Shown piece after piece: positions 1 to 9,871 of a stretch of 64,000 nucleotides of DNA. Position 1 is the stretch's first letter; every line of letters starts with the position of its first letter. This DNA is from an uncultured Streptococcus sp. (GTDB taxonomy: Bacteria; Bacillota; Bacilli; Lactobacillales; Streptococcaceae). The position numbers were made by a program, and so were the translations under genes. The notes under the pieces were generated by a model. The model saw nothing but the letters and a program-made list of their open reading frames with translations. It was not told where the DNA came from and did no database searches. The stretch spans positions 1-64,000 of the forward strand of contig NZ_CABFMF010000079.1 of the NCBI RefSeq assembly GCF_901875575.1, written 5' to 3'.

Positions 1-420
1 CCTTGAATAGCAGTGATAGCTTGGTCAGTGATTTGAACCAATTTCTTCTTAGCTTCATTGTTAGAAGCGAGTTCAGGTACTTTTTTCTCAATTGCTTCAG
101 TCAAGCTAGCCATAGCTTTTTCATAATCAATTTGAGGCTGTTCAGGTTGTTTAGGCTCAATCGGTTTCTCTGGTTGGCCACCTTGTAATTGATTGATTAG
201 CTCAAGAGCAGTTTGGAGTGCTTTGTTTACTTCCTCTTGAGACTTAGCTCCTTGAATAGCAGTGATAGCTTGGTCAGTGATTTGAACCAATTTCTTCTTA
301 GCTTCATTGTTAGAAGCGAGTTCAGGCACTTTTTTCTCAATTGCTTCCGTCAAGCTAGCCATAGCTTTTTCGTAATCGATTTGAGGTTGCTCAGGTTGTT
401 TAGGCTCAACTGGTTTCTCT
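1..420 (-). repeat. 249-bp tandem repeat inside the surface protein gene
   Basis: The sequence from position 1 recurs almost unchanged from position 250, an offset of 249 bp or 83 codons. The unit encodes a Lys/Glu/Ala-rich helical (FIVAR-like) segment followed by a Pro-rich spacer (EPKQPEQPQIDYEKAM). The two copies differ by only a few bases, so copy number probably varies between strains. The array runs off the left edge, so the total number of units is unknown. Confidence 0.9.
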
Positions 421-3400
421 GGAGATGGTTCTTCTCCAGCTTTTTGATAGTTTTCATCTTTACTAAGAATATCTTGTAAGACATTGACTGTTGCCATTAC
501 GTCCTGAACATTTACAGCATCGGAGCTTAATTGCTGAGTGAGTTTATTAAGATTAGTCGTAAATGCTTGGCGAGCAACTGTAGTATCTTTCAATCCAGTT
601 GGATCAAAGTTAGACAAGTCTTCTTTCCATTTAGTGAGAGATTGAAGAATTTCTGCTTTGCTATAGAGTTCGCTACCTTCTCCATGAGTAATGAATTGGT
701 CGACCTGCATACCGATATTCTTGGTCAAATCATTCTTATCTGGGTCCAATTGAAGTGTCACTGCGTGCAAGTTTTCCTCTAGTCCTTTCAGGTTTACTAG
801 AGTTTGGTCACCTTGGCGCTTAGTAGAATGTCCACTAAAGTATTTCTTGCCGTCAACTGTACTTGCATTGCCCATTCCATCTTGGTAAGTAATTTCTTTA
901 CCATCAAGGAATACTTTATATATACCATGACCTGGATCAACAAAACCTTTAATTTCTAAACCTGTACCATAGAAATATGCTGTCACAGATGTCTTTTTCT
1001 TCTGTTCATCTGTCAAGTGACCAAATGATACCCATGATTCAGTGTTTTGGTATTTTCCAGAAGAGTTTGTTTCGCGTCTCCAACCAGGACTATAATCCAA
1101 TTGGCTAGCTTGGTCATCATAGCTTGTTTGTGCATTCTTCAATAAGTCAGCTTTCATGACTCGGATAGTAGACTCAGTAGCAAAACCAAGTAATGCACCG
1201 TCGGTCGCAGAAGTAAGTTTAGCTTTGAAGTCAAAGATTGAGTCAGCTTGTTCTGTGAAGTCGATAGTCGGTATGGTGACAGTTTTCTCTGTCTCCCCTT
1301 CAGCGAAGGTAACATCTTGAGTTGTGTCTTGGTAAACTTTACCGTGAACACCTGTTCCAGGTTCTGTAATGAAACGTACAGTAGCAGAACCTTTGCTACC
1401 TCCAACACGCTTGATTGTGACAGTGGCTGGTTTTCCTTTTTCGACATCGTAAGAAGTTGCCTCAAGTTCAAACATACCTTTACTGTCGTTATTAAGGGTG
1501 TAAATTCCTTCTGTAGCAATTGGTGTACCAGTCTTATTCACTAAGGTAATGGTGTGTTCTCCAGGGGTTAAGTCATCTGTTTCATACACTTTTTGGCTAC
1601 GTTTACGGCTACTGTTCTTAGTTTGTACGTCTGCAACTTTTTGTCCATCCACAAATACAGACATTTCACCGTGATTAGGATCCACTGTTGAGACCACATA
1701 GGCTTTGGTTCCAGTGAAATGATAGCTTACTTTTGCATCTTTCTTATTGGTCCACATAGAAGTTCCGCGGATACCTTCAGATTCATTGTACCAAGCTGTG
1801 CCTTCCTTATCAGCAGTTATATTTGAATGGTATTCAAGTCCAAGAGGATAACCATCTGTTTTTTCGATGCTAGATGGTGTCTTGTAGACTGAGAAGTTGT
1901 TTAGTATTGGTGTAGCTTGCGCACCAGTAATCGTAACGCGTATTTTTTGTGCTTCCACAGGTTGGCCTTGGATTAAACGACGGTAACCTACTGTAGCCCC
2001 TTCTCCATATGGAACCCAGCGTCCGTTGATTTCAACTTCAATCTTAAATCCAGAAATCCGTTGGCCTTTAGCGATATCTTCCTTAAGTTCAACAACGTCA
2101 AAGCGTCTCTTTTGTCCTAAATCAACTGTGAAGCTACCGCTTGTAGCGTCATTTGAAAGGGCCCAGCTAGTATCATCTTTGCCGTCTGTAAGGTGACTTT
2201 CTTTGTAAAGGTGATTCTGACGAGTAGAGCTTGCTGTGACAGTTGCTCCTTTAGCGAAGTCAGTCGCATACATTTGATCTAGTGCTGCTTTAAATTCTTT
2301 CAACCGCGCAACGTCAACATCTGCGAACTTACCTTCTTTATTTGGTGGGATATTGAGGAGGAGTGGCGTTCCACGACCAACTGACTTGAAGTAGATATCC
2401 ATCAACTCTTTAAGGGATTTTGGTTGCTGATTATCATGATAGAACCATCCTGAACGGATAGAAACATCAGCTTCTCCTACAGAGTACATATCACCTTCAG
2501 GGTCACCATGGTTGAGGTATTCATTCTTAACATTTTCTGTGATATTTGCTTTTTTAACCTTGTGCCATACAGGGTCTCCAGCGATACCACGTTCGTTTCC
2601 AATCCAGCGAATACTTGTTGGCTCAGCAGAGAAGATAGCGATATCACCTTCAGCTTCTTTGATGTATTTGAACCATTCATCAAAGGTGTAGGTTACTTTT
2701 TGGGCACCGCTACCACGGGCACCATCCATCCATACCTCAATAAATTTACCCTTGTTACCGTATTTTGGATTACCAAGGATTTCTTTTAATTGGTTGAGAT
2801 AGTATTCGTTGTATTCTTTTTGAGTAGCAACCTTATATTTAGGACTATTAACATCCCATGGTGATAGGTAAACACCCAAGTTCATATCGTACTTAGTGGC
2901 AGATTTAGAGACTTCTTCAAGAAGGTCGCCTTTCCCATCTTTCCAAGGGCTAGCTGCTACTGTATGATTCGTATATTGAGAAGGATAAATAACAAAACCA
3001 TCATGGTGTTTGACTACCATAATCGTGCGTTTAAATCCGGTCTCTTTTAGAGTTCGAATCCATTGATCAGTATCTAAGTTAGTTGGATTGAAGTTTTTAG
3101 GATCTTCATTCCCATGTCCCCATTCAGAATTGGTGTAAGTATTCATACCGTAGTGAATGAAGGCGGCTAATTCTTCCTTGTGGTAGTCTAATTGAGCCTT
3201 GCTTGGAAGAGGACCATAATTGCCGATTTCAGTTTCCTTATCTTCTGGATGGGCAACAGGCGCTGTAGGAGGCACTGGTTTTGGAGTTTCTGAAATTTTT
3301 TCGTATTCAAAGACAACTTGATTGACTCCTTTATGCTGAATGCTAGCCTCTAATCGTGGAGATAGAGCACGATATCCTTCAATTTCTTTTGCTTCAAAAG

Positions 3401-5228
3401 TATTTACAAAAGAAACATCGTATTCTTTCCCATCATTATTATCTATAGTTGGAGTTGCTAATTCTTGATCTGAGCCGTTCAAACGATAATGAATGGCAAA
3501 TGAACCTTTATTCACTTCATAAACCACTTTTATGACACGAGTTCCTGGAGCTGTTTTGCTGACAACGTTATAAGTCCATTCATCTTTAAGTTGTTTGTTG
3601 ATTGCGACACCATCAATTGAGACAATTTGGTATTTCTCTTGATTTTTTTTGTAGAAGTCTGTCTTAGAGATTTCTCTTTTGAAATCATAGTCAAAAGCAG
3701 TTCCGACATCAGTCTTTTCAACAAAAGTATCATCGGCTTTAATAGGGTTTCCAGCTTTGTCTAGGTGTTGAATAACAACACGGCCATAATCAATACCTTT
3801 AACTAGTGTGGCAACACCATTTTCATCGAAAGAATATTGATTATCACCAATAACAGCAGTTTTATTTCGGAGCATTTCTCCTTCAGGAGTAAAGTAATAT
3901 CGCTTGCCATTATCCCCTTGATACCAGCCCTTGATAGCATATTTTTCGATAATATCTCTTACCCATTTAACTTGCTCAGGTGAAAGGACAATTCCTCCAC
4001 CAAAGCGATCTTTGTCAGGAATTCCGTTTTCAATAGTACCATGTTGATGTACACCAACTACTTTACCATCTCCATTGATAACTCCTCCTCCTGAAAGTCC
4101 AGAAACGGAAGTCATGTGATAGGTGATTCCTTTTGATCCTTTATCATCGTAGTTGTCAACAGTTTTCACAACACCGTCAGCCTTATAAAGTTGTCCCACG
4201 ACAATCGGTTTTTTAAGCTCTGGTGAGCTAGAATCAGTTGGATACCCGATAGTACTAATTGGATCACCAGGTTTGTAATCTTTATTATCTGCTAGTGGTA
4301 CGAAGGTTGCAGATTTATTTGGACTAGCTATTTGAAGTGGGACAGGAGCTACAACAGCAGCTAAATCATTTTGATAGCCTTTGCCAAATTCTTTCTTATT
4401 CCAAAAATGAATATCTTCTTCTTTAAATAAAGTCGTATTACCTGTTACAGGTTGAGAATTGCGAACGGGAGCATTTGAACCCAAGTTATAATAAAACTTG
4501 GCAGAATTTCCACCACGGATATGACCTTCTTTAGTATCACGATTAGGTTCTAAAAAGTTGTGAGCGACCGTCAAAATGACATTTGGTGCTACAAAAATAC
4601 CAGAACCAGAAACAATATAACGTTGGGAACCACCATTGTAGATGGTGTAAATCATACTAGCAGCAGTTGCCGGTTGGCCTTCGTAAGGAATATGTTTCAG
4701 ATCAAGACCACCGTTGACAATGGCACGATTGCTATTTTCAGGTTCTTTTGGAACATCTTCTTTATTTTTGAGGATGCTTTCTGTGTTTACTTTAGGACTA
4801 TCCTTTTTCTCTACGATTGCTGTAGTATCTAAGTTTTTCACTGGCGTGTCAGGATAAGCCTGATCGTTTATTTCTTCAGGAAGTAAATCAGCAGTTTGAC
4901 TGTCCGTTGTTGCTTTTTCTTTCTCTAGTTGAGCAGTGTGAGTGTTTGTCACAGATTTTTCTTCAACTGGTTTAGTTACTTCCTCATTTTTCCCTGTCTC
5001 CTGAGGGTTGGCGAGCCCAGTGTTTTCAGTTTTTACACCTTCTGTTGTTCTACCTGAATCTGGAAATTTTTCTACATTTTGTGGACTGCCAGTAGAATCT
5101 ACTCTTGCTTCTTCAGCTAGCGCTGTTCCAGAAGCAAAGAAAGCGAGTCCAACTATAACCGAAGCAACTCCAACGGTTAATTTTCTGATGCTAAAAGTTT
5201 GTCCTTTTTCAAAAAGGTATCGATTCAT
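1..5228 (-). CDS. Cell-wall surface protein: trypsin-like domain plus GH29 alpha-L-fucosidase (3' end beyond window)
   Basis: This is the N-terminal 1742 residues of a secreted multidomain protein; the C-terminus, presumably with an LPXTG anchor, lies left of the window. Seen in order: YSIRK-like signal (FSIRKLTVGVASVIVGL, residues 12-28), a Thr/Glu/Lys-rich linker, and a trypsin-like domain with H223 (VAHN), D288 (NDLA) and S379 (SGLSGGG). A glucan- or choline-binding-like repeat (about 428-471) and two MucBP-like segments (about 473-653) follow. The GH29 domain spans about 674-972, with nucleophile D835 (EVWMDGARG) and putative acid/base E879 (GNERG), as in the alpha-1,3/4 subfamily GH29-B. 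Then come an F5/8C-type carbohydrate-binding module (about 988-1116), a Calx-beta-like domain (about 1248-1356) and 83-residue helical repeats. The start is ATG 5226-5228 with GGAG upstream. It probably releases fucose from host glycans at the cell surface; the protease role is inferred from motifs only. Confidence 0.88.
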   Translation of the reverse strand, partial: MNRYLFEKGQTFSIRKLTVGVASVIVGLAFFASGTALAEEARVDSTGSPQNVEKFPDSGRTTEGVKTENTGLANPQETGKNEEVTKPVEEKSVTNTHTAQLEKEKATTDSQTADLLPEEINDQAYPDTPVKNLDTTAIVEKKDSPKVNTESILKNKEDVPKEPENSNRAIVNGGLDLKHIPYEGQPATAASMIYTIYNGGSQRYIVSGSGIFVAPNVILTVAHNFLEPNRDTKEGHIRGGNSAKFYYNLGSNAPVRNSQPVTGNTTLFKEEDIHFWNKKEFGKGYQNDLAAVVAPVPLQIASPNKSATFVPLADNKDYKPGDPISTIGYPTDSSSPELKKPIVVGQLYKADGVVKTVDNYDDKGSKGITYHMTSVSGLSGGGVINGDGKVVGVHQHGTIENGIPDKDRFGGGIVLSPEQVKWVRDIIEKYAIKGWYQGDNGKRYYFTPEGEMLRNKTAVIGDNQYSFDENGVATLVKGIDYGRVVIQHLDKAGNPIKADDTFVEKTDVGTAFDYDFKREISKTDFYKKNQEKYQIVSIDGVAINKQLKDEWTYNVVSKTAPGTRVIKVVYEVNKGSFAIHYRLNGSDQELATPTIDNNDGKEYDVSFVNTFEAKEIEGYRALSPRLEASIQHKGVNQVVFEYEKISETPKPVPPTAPVAHPEDKETEIGNYGPLPSKAQLDYHKEELAAFIHYGMNTYTNSEWGHGNEDPKNFNPTNLDTDQWIRTLKETGFKRTIMVVKHHDGFVIYPSQYTNHTVAASPWKDGKGDLLEEVSKSATKYDMNLGVYLSPWDVNSPKYKVATQKEYNEYYLNQLKEILGNPKYGNKGKFIEVWMDGARGSGAQKVTYTFDEWFKYIKEAEGDIAIFSAEPTSIRWIGNERGIAGDPVWHKVKKANITENVKNEYLNHGDPEGDMYSVGEADVSIRSGWFYHDNQQPKSLKELMDIYFKSVGRGTPLLLNIPPNKEGKFADVDVARLKEFKAALDQMYATDFAKGATVTASSTRQNHLYKESHLTDGKDDTSWALSNDATSGSFTVDLGQKRRFDVVELKEDIAKGQRISGFKIEVEINGRWVPYGEGATVGYRRLIQGQPVEAQKIRVTITGAQATPILNNFSVYKTPSSIEKTDGYPLGLEYHSNITADKEGTAWYNESEGIRGTSMWTNKKDAKVSYHFTGTKAYVVSTVDPNHGEMSVFVDGQKVADVQTKNSSRKRSQKVYETDDLTPGEHTITLVNKTGTPIATEGIYTLNNDSKGMFELEATSYDVEKGKPATVTIKRVGGSKGSATVRFITEPGTGVHGKVYQDTTQDVTFAEGETEKTVTIPTIDFTEQADSIFDFKAKLTSATDGALLGFATESTIRVMKADLLKNAQTSYDDQASQLDYSPGWRRETNSSGKYQNTESWVSFGHLTDEQKKKTSVTAYFYGTGLEIKGFVDPGHGIYKVFLDGKEITYQDGMGNASTVDGKKYFSGHSTKRQGDQTLVNLKGLEENLHAVTLQLDPDKNDLTKNIGMQVDQFITHGEGSELYSKAEILQSLTKWKEDLSNFDPTGLKDTTVARQAFTTNLNKLTQQLSSDAVNVQDVMATVNVLQDILSKDENYQKAGEEPSPEKPVEPKQPEQPQIDYEKAMASLTEAIEKKVPELASNNEAKKKLVQITDQAITAIQGAKSQEEVNKALQTALELINQLQGGQPEKPIEPKQPEQPQIDYEKAMASLTEAIEKKVPELASNNEAKKKLVQITDQAITAIQ

Positions 5229-5250
5229 AATATACTCCTAGTCTGAATAA

Positions 5251-5269
5251 AGACAGTCAGCTACTGTCT
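5251..5269 (-). other. Short hairpin in the surface protein leader
   Basis: AGACAGT and ACTGTCT form a 7-bp inverted repeat with a 5-nt loop, about 20 nt upstream of the start codon at 5228. It would fold in the 5' leader of the mRNA. No run of T follows, so it is not a terminator; a role in mRNA stability or translation is possible but unproven. Confidence 0.4.
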
Positions 5270-5344
5270 GAGCCCAAGTTTTACTTGGAAACGATATGAT
5301 TTAGAAATAAATAAGATTTGCTAGTTTGACTATAGCCTCCTGGT

Positions 5345-5358
5345 TTTAAGCGCTTTCA
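5345..5358 (-). promoter_or_regulatory. Candidate cre (CcpA) site upstream of the fucosidase gene
   Basis: On the minus strand the sequence is TGAAAGCGCTTAAA, matching 13 of 14 positions of the Gram-positive consensus TGWAANCGNTNWCA. It lies about 115 bp upstream of the start codon, where CcpA would repress in the presence of glucose. This fits a glycan-degrading enzyme. A TATAGT hexamer downstream could be the -10 box, but no convincing -35 was found. Confidence 0.7.
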
Positions 5359-5642
5359 TTTTATAAGAAAAATTAAATTAGCTATTTTATGAATTAAAAT
5401 GAGCTAAAATTCTTAACGTAACAAATATACTAAATAATTCAAAAAAAAGCAAGAGGAAAAATCAAAAAGAAGGGCTGTAGAAACAATTTTTTATAAGTAA
5501 AATGGATATTTTCATGGAAGAAATTTGATATGAATAAAAAGTTAAAAGTCTTGGGACATAAGATTTTCTTTTATAGATAGTTTAGTAAAAATTGGAGAGT
5601 AGGCAGAAGTGTTTCCACCTCCTACTAAAAAAGGTATGATGA

Positions 5643-5822
5643 CTTCTTTTTGAACGTATATTAGACTTATATTGTATATTCTGGTATTTTAAAGGCTTGT
5701 TTGATTCAACAATTCCAAAGAATCAAAATCGACGACTGAAAGCTTATAACCATGAATCATTTAGACAAAATGCACTACAAAAAGGCCGAGCCCCCATTTC
5801 TAACTATCAAAAAAACAGTTGA
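5643..5822 (+). pseudogene. 3' remnant of an unrecognised gene
   Basis: A 59-codon open stretch follows an in-frame stop at 5640 and has no start codon. It contains a basic, coding-looking tail (IPKNQNRRLKAYNHESF, then KGRAPISNY) and ends at TGA 5820-5822. A good terminator hairpin begins 12 bp later, as expected at the end of a real gene. I do not recognise the family. It sits next to transposase debris and is best read as the last piece of a deleted gene. It could still be a chance open frame. Confidence 0.35.
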
Positions 5823-5833
5823 CAAAGAGCCAA

Positions 5834-5869
5834 AAAACGAGCATTCCCGTAGTTGGAGATACTCGTTTT
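5834..5869. terminator. Probable bidirectional terminator
   Basis: AAAACGAG (5834-5841) pairs with CTCGTTTT (5862-5869), and further pairs lie inside the loop arms. A and T runs flank the stem on both sides, so it could work in either direction. It lies directly behind the 5643-5822 remnant. Confidence 0.6.
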
Positions 5870-5918
5870 CTTATGTCATGGTTTATAATTAAAATAAGAA
5901 CAAAACAATTAGAAAGCC

Positions 5919-7500
5919 ATGACAATGTATAAAGATTATAACACAAATCAGTTAAGTTTGGAAGTAAATCTTGCCTACGATATTCCAACAACTCATGAAG
6001 CGAAAATGATCAGCCTCTTTGTGAACAATAGCCCTAGCCAAGTGTTGCTGGAAGAGACATCTCACACTGATCGTCTTGCCTTTCATCCATCCATGCTCAT
6101 GAAGATGACACTGTTCGCTTATGCTCGTCAAGTGGTCTCTGGACGTAAAATTATTCAAATGAACGAGAAAGTTATTCCAATGAAATGGTTGAGTCAGGAT
6201 ACCTATGTTAGCTATAAAACGATTAATAACTTCCGCTCCATTAAACATGCTAACAACTTAATCAAAACTGCTTTTATTTACTTCACCTTGCTTATGCGTG
6301 AGAACGAGATGATTGAGGATGAGTCCTTGTTCATTGATGGAACAAACCTAGAAGCTAATGCGAATCTCTATTCTTTCACTTGGAAAAGAGTTGTTGAGAA
6401 ATATGAAACGGCCTTGAATGAGGAAATCTCCCAGCTCTATGATTAGCTGATTCAAGAATGAATAAATCTCGCCTTATCTAAAGAAGAACGGGAGACCAGT
6501 CAGGGATTGGAAGAGCTACTAGAAAAAATGGAGGCTGCCTTAGCTGAATTAGAACAAACTATTGAAAAAATCCTAAAGTGATAAAGGGTAGGTCTGCCAA
6601 TAGACAAAAACGCTGTCTGATAAAGAAAATCCGTAAGCAATTAAAGGATGATTTCCTTCCTCGTAAACAGGGAAATGAAGAAGCTAGAAAAATTTTAGAA
6701 GACTTCAACTCTTTCTCAAAGACAGATCATGATCCCAGTCTTATGAGGATGAAGGAAAACCCTATTCAAAATGAGCAACTTAAACCTGGATATAATGTCC
6801 AAACGGATACTGATGGTCAGTATGCCCTTGATTTTGATACCTTTCTAAATCCAACAGATACTCGCACTCTGAAGCCCTTCTTCCAATCGATTCACCTCCT
6901 AGACTTATTCAAATATATTATCTAGATACAGGTTATAGCAACGAAGAAAATTATTGTTTTATCATTGATGAATTGGAAAAGACGCCTCTTATTCCCTATA
7001 CATACCATGTATCCGAAGGAGTTGATTAAAAAGTACCAGACGAGCACATATAATCCAATAAACTGGGAATATCTTGAGGATACAGATCCGTTTATAAGCC
7101 CGACGGTGTAGTTGATTCCTTTAAGAATTACTCTAGTCGAACTGACAAGTATGATTTTCAACGTGATTTCAAGATTTATGGAGCTGATAAAGTTCAAGAC
7201 ACTCCTAAGTTAAAACAGTTAACTAAAACAGATAGTGGAAATCAGAAACAAATCCATTATAATCCAATTTGGAATTACTTTAAGGAACTCCTTAAGCAAA
7301 CATTACATAGTGACGACGGCTCTCGAATCTATGCCAAACGGAAAATCGATGTTGAACCCGTTCCTGATAGATTGAAGAGTATTTTTGGCGTGCTCAGATT
7401 TCATGTTAGAGGCGAGCAAGCTGTCTTAACTGAGATAGGATTCTTCTTTATGAGCATGAATCTCATTAAATTGGCCAAGAATCTATCATCTAGAACATCA
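5919..7500 (+). pseudogene. Degenerate IS1182-family transposase
   Basis: The first 175 residues form an intact N-terminal transposase region (Met-rich HPSMLMKMTLFAYA, then DGTNLEANAN). In-frame stops at 6444 and 6459 interrupt it. The reading frame then shifts near 6578 (KQGNEEARKILEDFN, DPSLMRMKENP, KPGYNVQ), shifts again near 6880 (YYLDTGYSNEENY) and contains further stops near 7027-7070. The C-terminal landmark is still readable near 7330-7470 (SRIYAKRKIDVEPV, then FHVRG). Many independent lesions mean it cannot be translated into active enzyme. An imperfect repeat (TGTCATGG at 5874, CCATGACA at 5917) lies at its left edge; I could not define both element ends. Such debris can serve as a recombination substrate. 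Confidence 0.85.
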
Positions 7501-7565
7501 ACTATTCAAAAACCACACAGTGTTTTTACTTTCCTACTATACGAAAAAATCGTTTTTTATTTCTT

Positions 7566-8861
7566 TTATTCTAATCCAAGACGCTCAAAGATATCATCCA
7601 CTCGTTTAGTGTAATAAACTGGGTTGAAAATTTCGTCAATTTCTTCTTGTGTAAGACGTGATGTTACTTCTGGATCTGCCTCAAGGAGCGGTTTAAAGTT
7701 CACTTGGTTATCCCATGAGTAGGCTGTTTTTGGTTGCACTAAGTCATATGCTTGTTCCCGAGTCATACCTTTTTCAATCAAAGTCAACATAGCACGCTGG
7801 CTAAAAATAAGCCCGAATGTTGAGTGCATGTTGCGAATCATGTTTTCTGGGAAGACCGTCAAGTTCTTGACGATATTTCCAAAACGGTTAAGCATGTAGT
7901 CAATCAAAATGGTTGTATCTGGTGTGATGATACGCTCAGCTGATGAGTGTGAAATGTCACGTTCGTGCCAGAGAGCTACGTTTTCATAGGCTGTAATCAT
8001 GTGACCACGGATAACACGCGCCAGACCTGTCATGTTTTCAGAACCAATCGGGTTGCGTTTGTGAGGCATTGCTGAAGACCCTTTTTGCCCTTTAGCAAAG
8101 AACTCTTCCACTTCGCGTTGTTCTGATTTTTGCAAACCACGGATCTCCGTTGCCATACGCTCGATAGAAGTTGCGATGCTAGCAAGAACTGCAAAGTACT
8201 CAGCGTGAAGGTCACGAGGAAGCACCTGTGTAGAGATTTCTTGAGCACGAATACCCAATTTGTCGCAGACGTATTGCTCTACGAATGGTGGGATGTTGGC
8301 AAAGTTACCAACAGCACCAGAAATCTTACCAGCTTCCACACCAGCAGCCGCATGCTCGAAACGCTCGATATTGCGCTTCATTTCGCTATACCAAGTCGCC
8401 AATTTAAGACCAAAAGTTGTAGGCTCAGCGTGCACACCGTGGGTACGACCCATCATGATGGTGAACTTGTGCTCCTTAGCCTTATCAGCGATGATGTTGG
8501 TGAAGTTTTCAAGGTCACGACGAATGATGTCGTTGGCCTGCTTGTAGAGATAACCGTAGGCCGTATCCACCACGTCGGTAGAAGTCAAACCATAGTGGAC
8601 CCACTTTCGCTCTTCACCAAGCGTCTCAGAAACCGCACGCGTGAAAGCCACCACATCGTGGCGCGTCTCCTCTTCAATTTCCAAAATACGGTCGATGTCA
8701 AAGTCCGCTTTCTCGCGAATCAAAGCCACATCTTCCTTAGGGATTTCCCCCAACTCAGCCCATGCCTCGTCAGCCAAGATTTCCACCTCAAGCCAAGCAC
8801 GGTATTTATTTTCTTCACTCCAAATATTCGCCATCTCAGGGCGAGAGTAACGGTTGATCAT
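7566..8861 (-). CDS. purB: Adenylosuccinate lyase
   Basis: It catalyses two beta-eliminations in purine synthesis: SAICAR to AICAR plus fumarate, and adenylosuccinate to AMP plus fumarate. The 431-aa protein has the expected length for a Gram-positive PurB and belongs to the fumarase/aspartase superfamily. The signature loop is present ([16 protein letters not shown]), as are the catalytic-His region ([10 protein letters not shown]) and the TSTDVVDTA segment. It is the last pur gene, but a DUF262-HEPN gene pair and a 158-bp structured leader separate it from purK. Its expression may therefore depend on its own promoter or on read-through. No strong ribosome binding site is visible before ATG 8861. 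Confidence 0.97.
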   Translation of the reverse strand: MINRYSRPEMANIWSEENKYRAWLEVEILADEAWAELGEIPKEDVALIREKADFDIDRILEIEEETRHDVVAFTRAVSETLGEERKWVHYGLTSTDVVDTAYGYLYKQANDIIRRDLENFTNIIADKAKEHKFTIMMGRTHGVHAEPTTFGLKLATWYSEMKRNIERFEHAAAGVEAGKISGAVGNFANIPPFVEQYVCDKLGIRAQEISTQVLPRDLHAEYFAVLASIATSIERMATEIRGLQKSEQREVEEFFAKGQKGSSAMPHKRNPIGSENMTGLARVIRGHMITAYENVALWHERDISHSSAERIITPDTTILIDYMLNRFGNIVKNLTVFPENMIRNMHSTFGLIFSQRAMLTLIEKGMTREQAYDLVQPKTAYSWDNQVNFKPLLEADPEVTSRLTQEEIDEIFNPVYYTKRVDDIFERLGLE

Positions 8862-8894
8862 AGTTAAGATACCAAGGACGACCAGAAAGCGACT

Positions 8895-8950
8895 GAATTT
8901 TAGGAACCCAACGCAGGATGCTTACATCCCAGGCGGGTTATCTAAATTCC
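8895..8950 (-). other. Structured leader in front of purB
   Basis: On the minus strand GAATTTAG pairs with CTAAAATTC (one bulge), AACCC with GGGTT, and GGATG with CATCC around a TAAG loop. The whole forms a nested imperfect hairpin of about 56 nt, ending roughly 35 nt upstream of the purB start. It has no T run and matches no riboswitch I can recognise. It could be a regulatory leader or the relic of a small repeat. Confidence 0.4.
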
Positions 8951-9019
8951 GAGCTTTCCGTCCGGGTTCAGTTACGCTGAAATCTGGTGACCTTTCCTTT
9001 CTAGTTAGTTATAGTCTAT

Positions 9020-9871
9020 TCAAAAGATATTTTCTTCTAATTCAGCCATATATTTTTGAAATAAATCCATAAATATATTATCAATAAGCACAAGTATAAA
9101 AAACCAGACAAAAAAATTTCGTGAACTATCACTTTCATTTTGAAGGGCTTTTAGTGATGGCAAGTTATCTTGGTATGATAAGGTATTATGCGCTAATTTA
9201 TTCCTATTATCATATAATTCTTCATATTTAATTTTTAAGTTCAACTCTGTGTTAATATAAAAAGATGATATATTATTTTCATACTTCTCTAACTGTTTTT
9301 TATAAGCTTTTTCCCCTTTTTCATTTGTCAAATCATATTTTGATTCATCTGGTTCCTTAGGTTCTTTTGGTAAATCTTCAAATAACTTATCATTATTCAT
9401 AAGAAACTGCTCTGTATTTGTTATGACATTTCCAACGAAGTAATTAAACTTTTTTTGAGTCCAAGTTGCCAAACCAGAGTTTGAAAAAATGTTTTTTATA
9501 CCTTCTAACGAATCATCAATTAATTTCTGCTTATCAATATCACTAATATCAAATTTTTTATTAAGTGACATTATTAAACTAGTCAAGCGCTGGTAGATTG
9601 CTGATTTAGCTTTATAACTTGAATATTCTCCTAAATTATCTTTATTTTGCAAAAGAATACGACGATATTCATAATCATATGTCGCCATTTCCCACGCGAT
9701 ACATTTCATTTTCTGCTCTTGAAAACCTGTCATCTTTAAAAATAAAGAATTCATAATATACTCAGATAAAGCATAGGTTTCTATACCATTACCAATAACA
9801 TAGCTTGCAGCAACTGCTTCTTTCAGAACGGTAGTTATTGGTGTAAAAATAAATGCTTTATGATTACTCAT
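9020..9871 (-). CDS. MAE_28990/MAE_18760-like HEPN protein (putative RNase)
   Basis: This 283-aa protein carries a HEPN-type RX4H motif near its C-terminal third (R223-N-K-L-A-H228, in LYDNRNKLAHNTLS), the signature of metal-independent RNases in toxin and defence systems. The N-terminal part starts with a hydrophobic stretch and is strongly helical; a charged Pro/Glu/Lys linker lies at about 168-200. The start codon overlaps the stop of the upstream DUF262 gene (ATGA, 9868-9871), so the two are translationally coupled. DUF262 genes paired with HEPN genes of this kind have been described in comparative surveys of conflict systems. The family assignment rests on motif and pairing, not on a search. 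The gene is visibly richer in A+T than the flanking pur genes. Confidence 0.7.
   Translation of the reverse strand: MSNHKAFIFTPITTVLKEAVAASYVIGNGIETYALSEYIMNSLFLKMTGFQEQKMKCIAWEMATYDYEYRRILLQNKDNLGEYSSYKAKSAIYQRLTSLIMSLNKKFDISDIDKQKLIDDSLEGIKNIFSNSGLATWTQKKFNYFVGNVITNTEQFLMNNDKLFEDLPKEPKEPDESKYDLTNEKGEKAYKKQLEKYENNISSFYINTELNLKIKYEELYDNRNKLAHNTLSYQDNLPSLKALQNESDSSRNFFVWFFILVLIDNIFMDLFQKYMAELEENIF

Larger units (their letters stand above)
5229..5642. other. A+T-rich intergenic stretch, no gene seen
   Basis: Apart from the fucosidase leader hairpin and cre site listed separately, this stretch is A+T-rich with stops in all frames. An inverted repeat (AGTAGG near 5600 and CCTACT near 5622) is the only other structure noticed. 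I see no convincing gene, RNA or binding site. Confidence 0.6.

Noticed and set aside
8130..8867. 245-codon plus-strand open frame opposite purB
   Set aside because: It is entirely antisense to a clearly conserved purB, its composition follows purB codon structure and it shows no recognisable motif.
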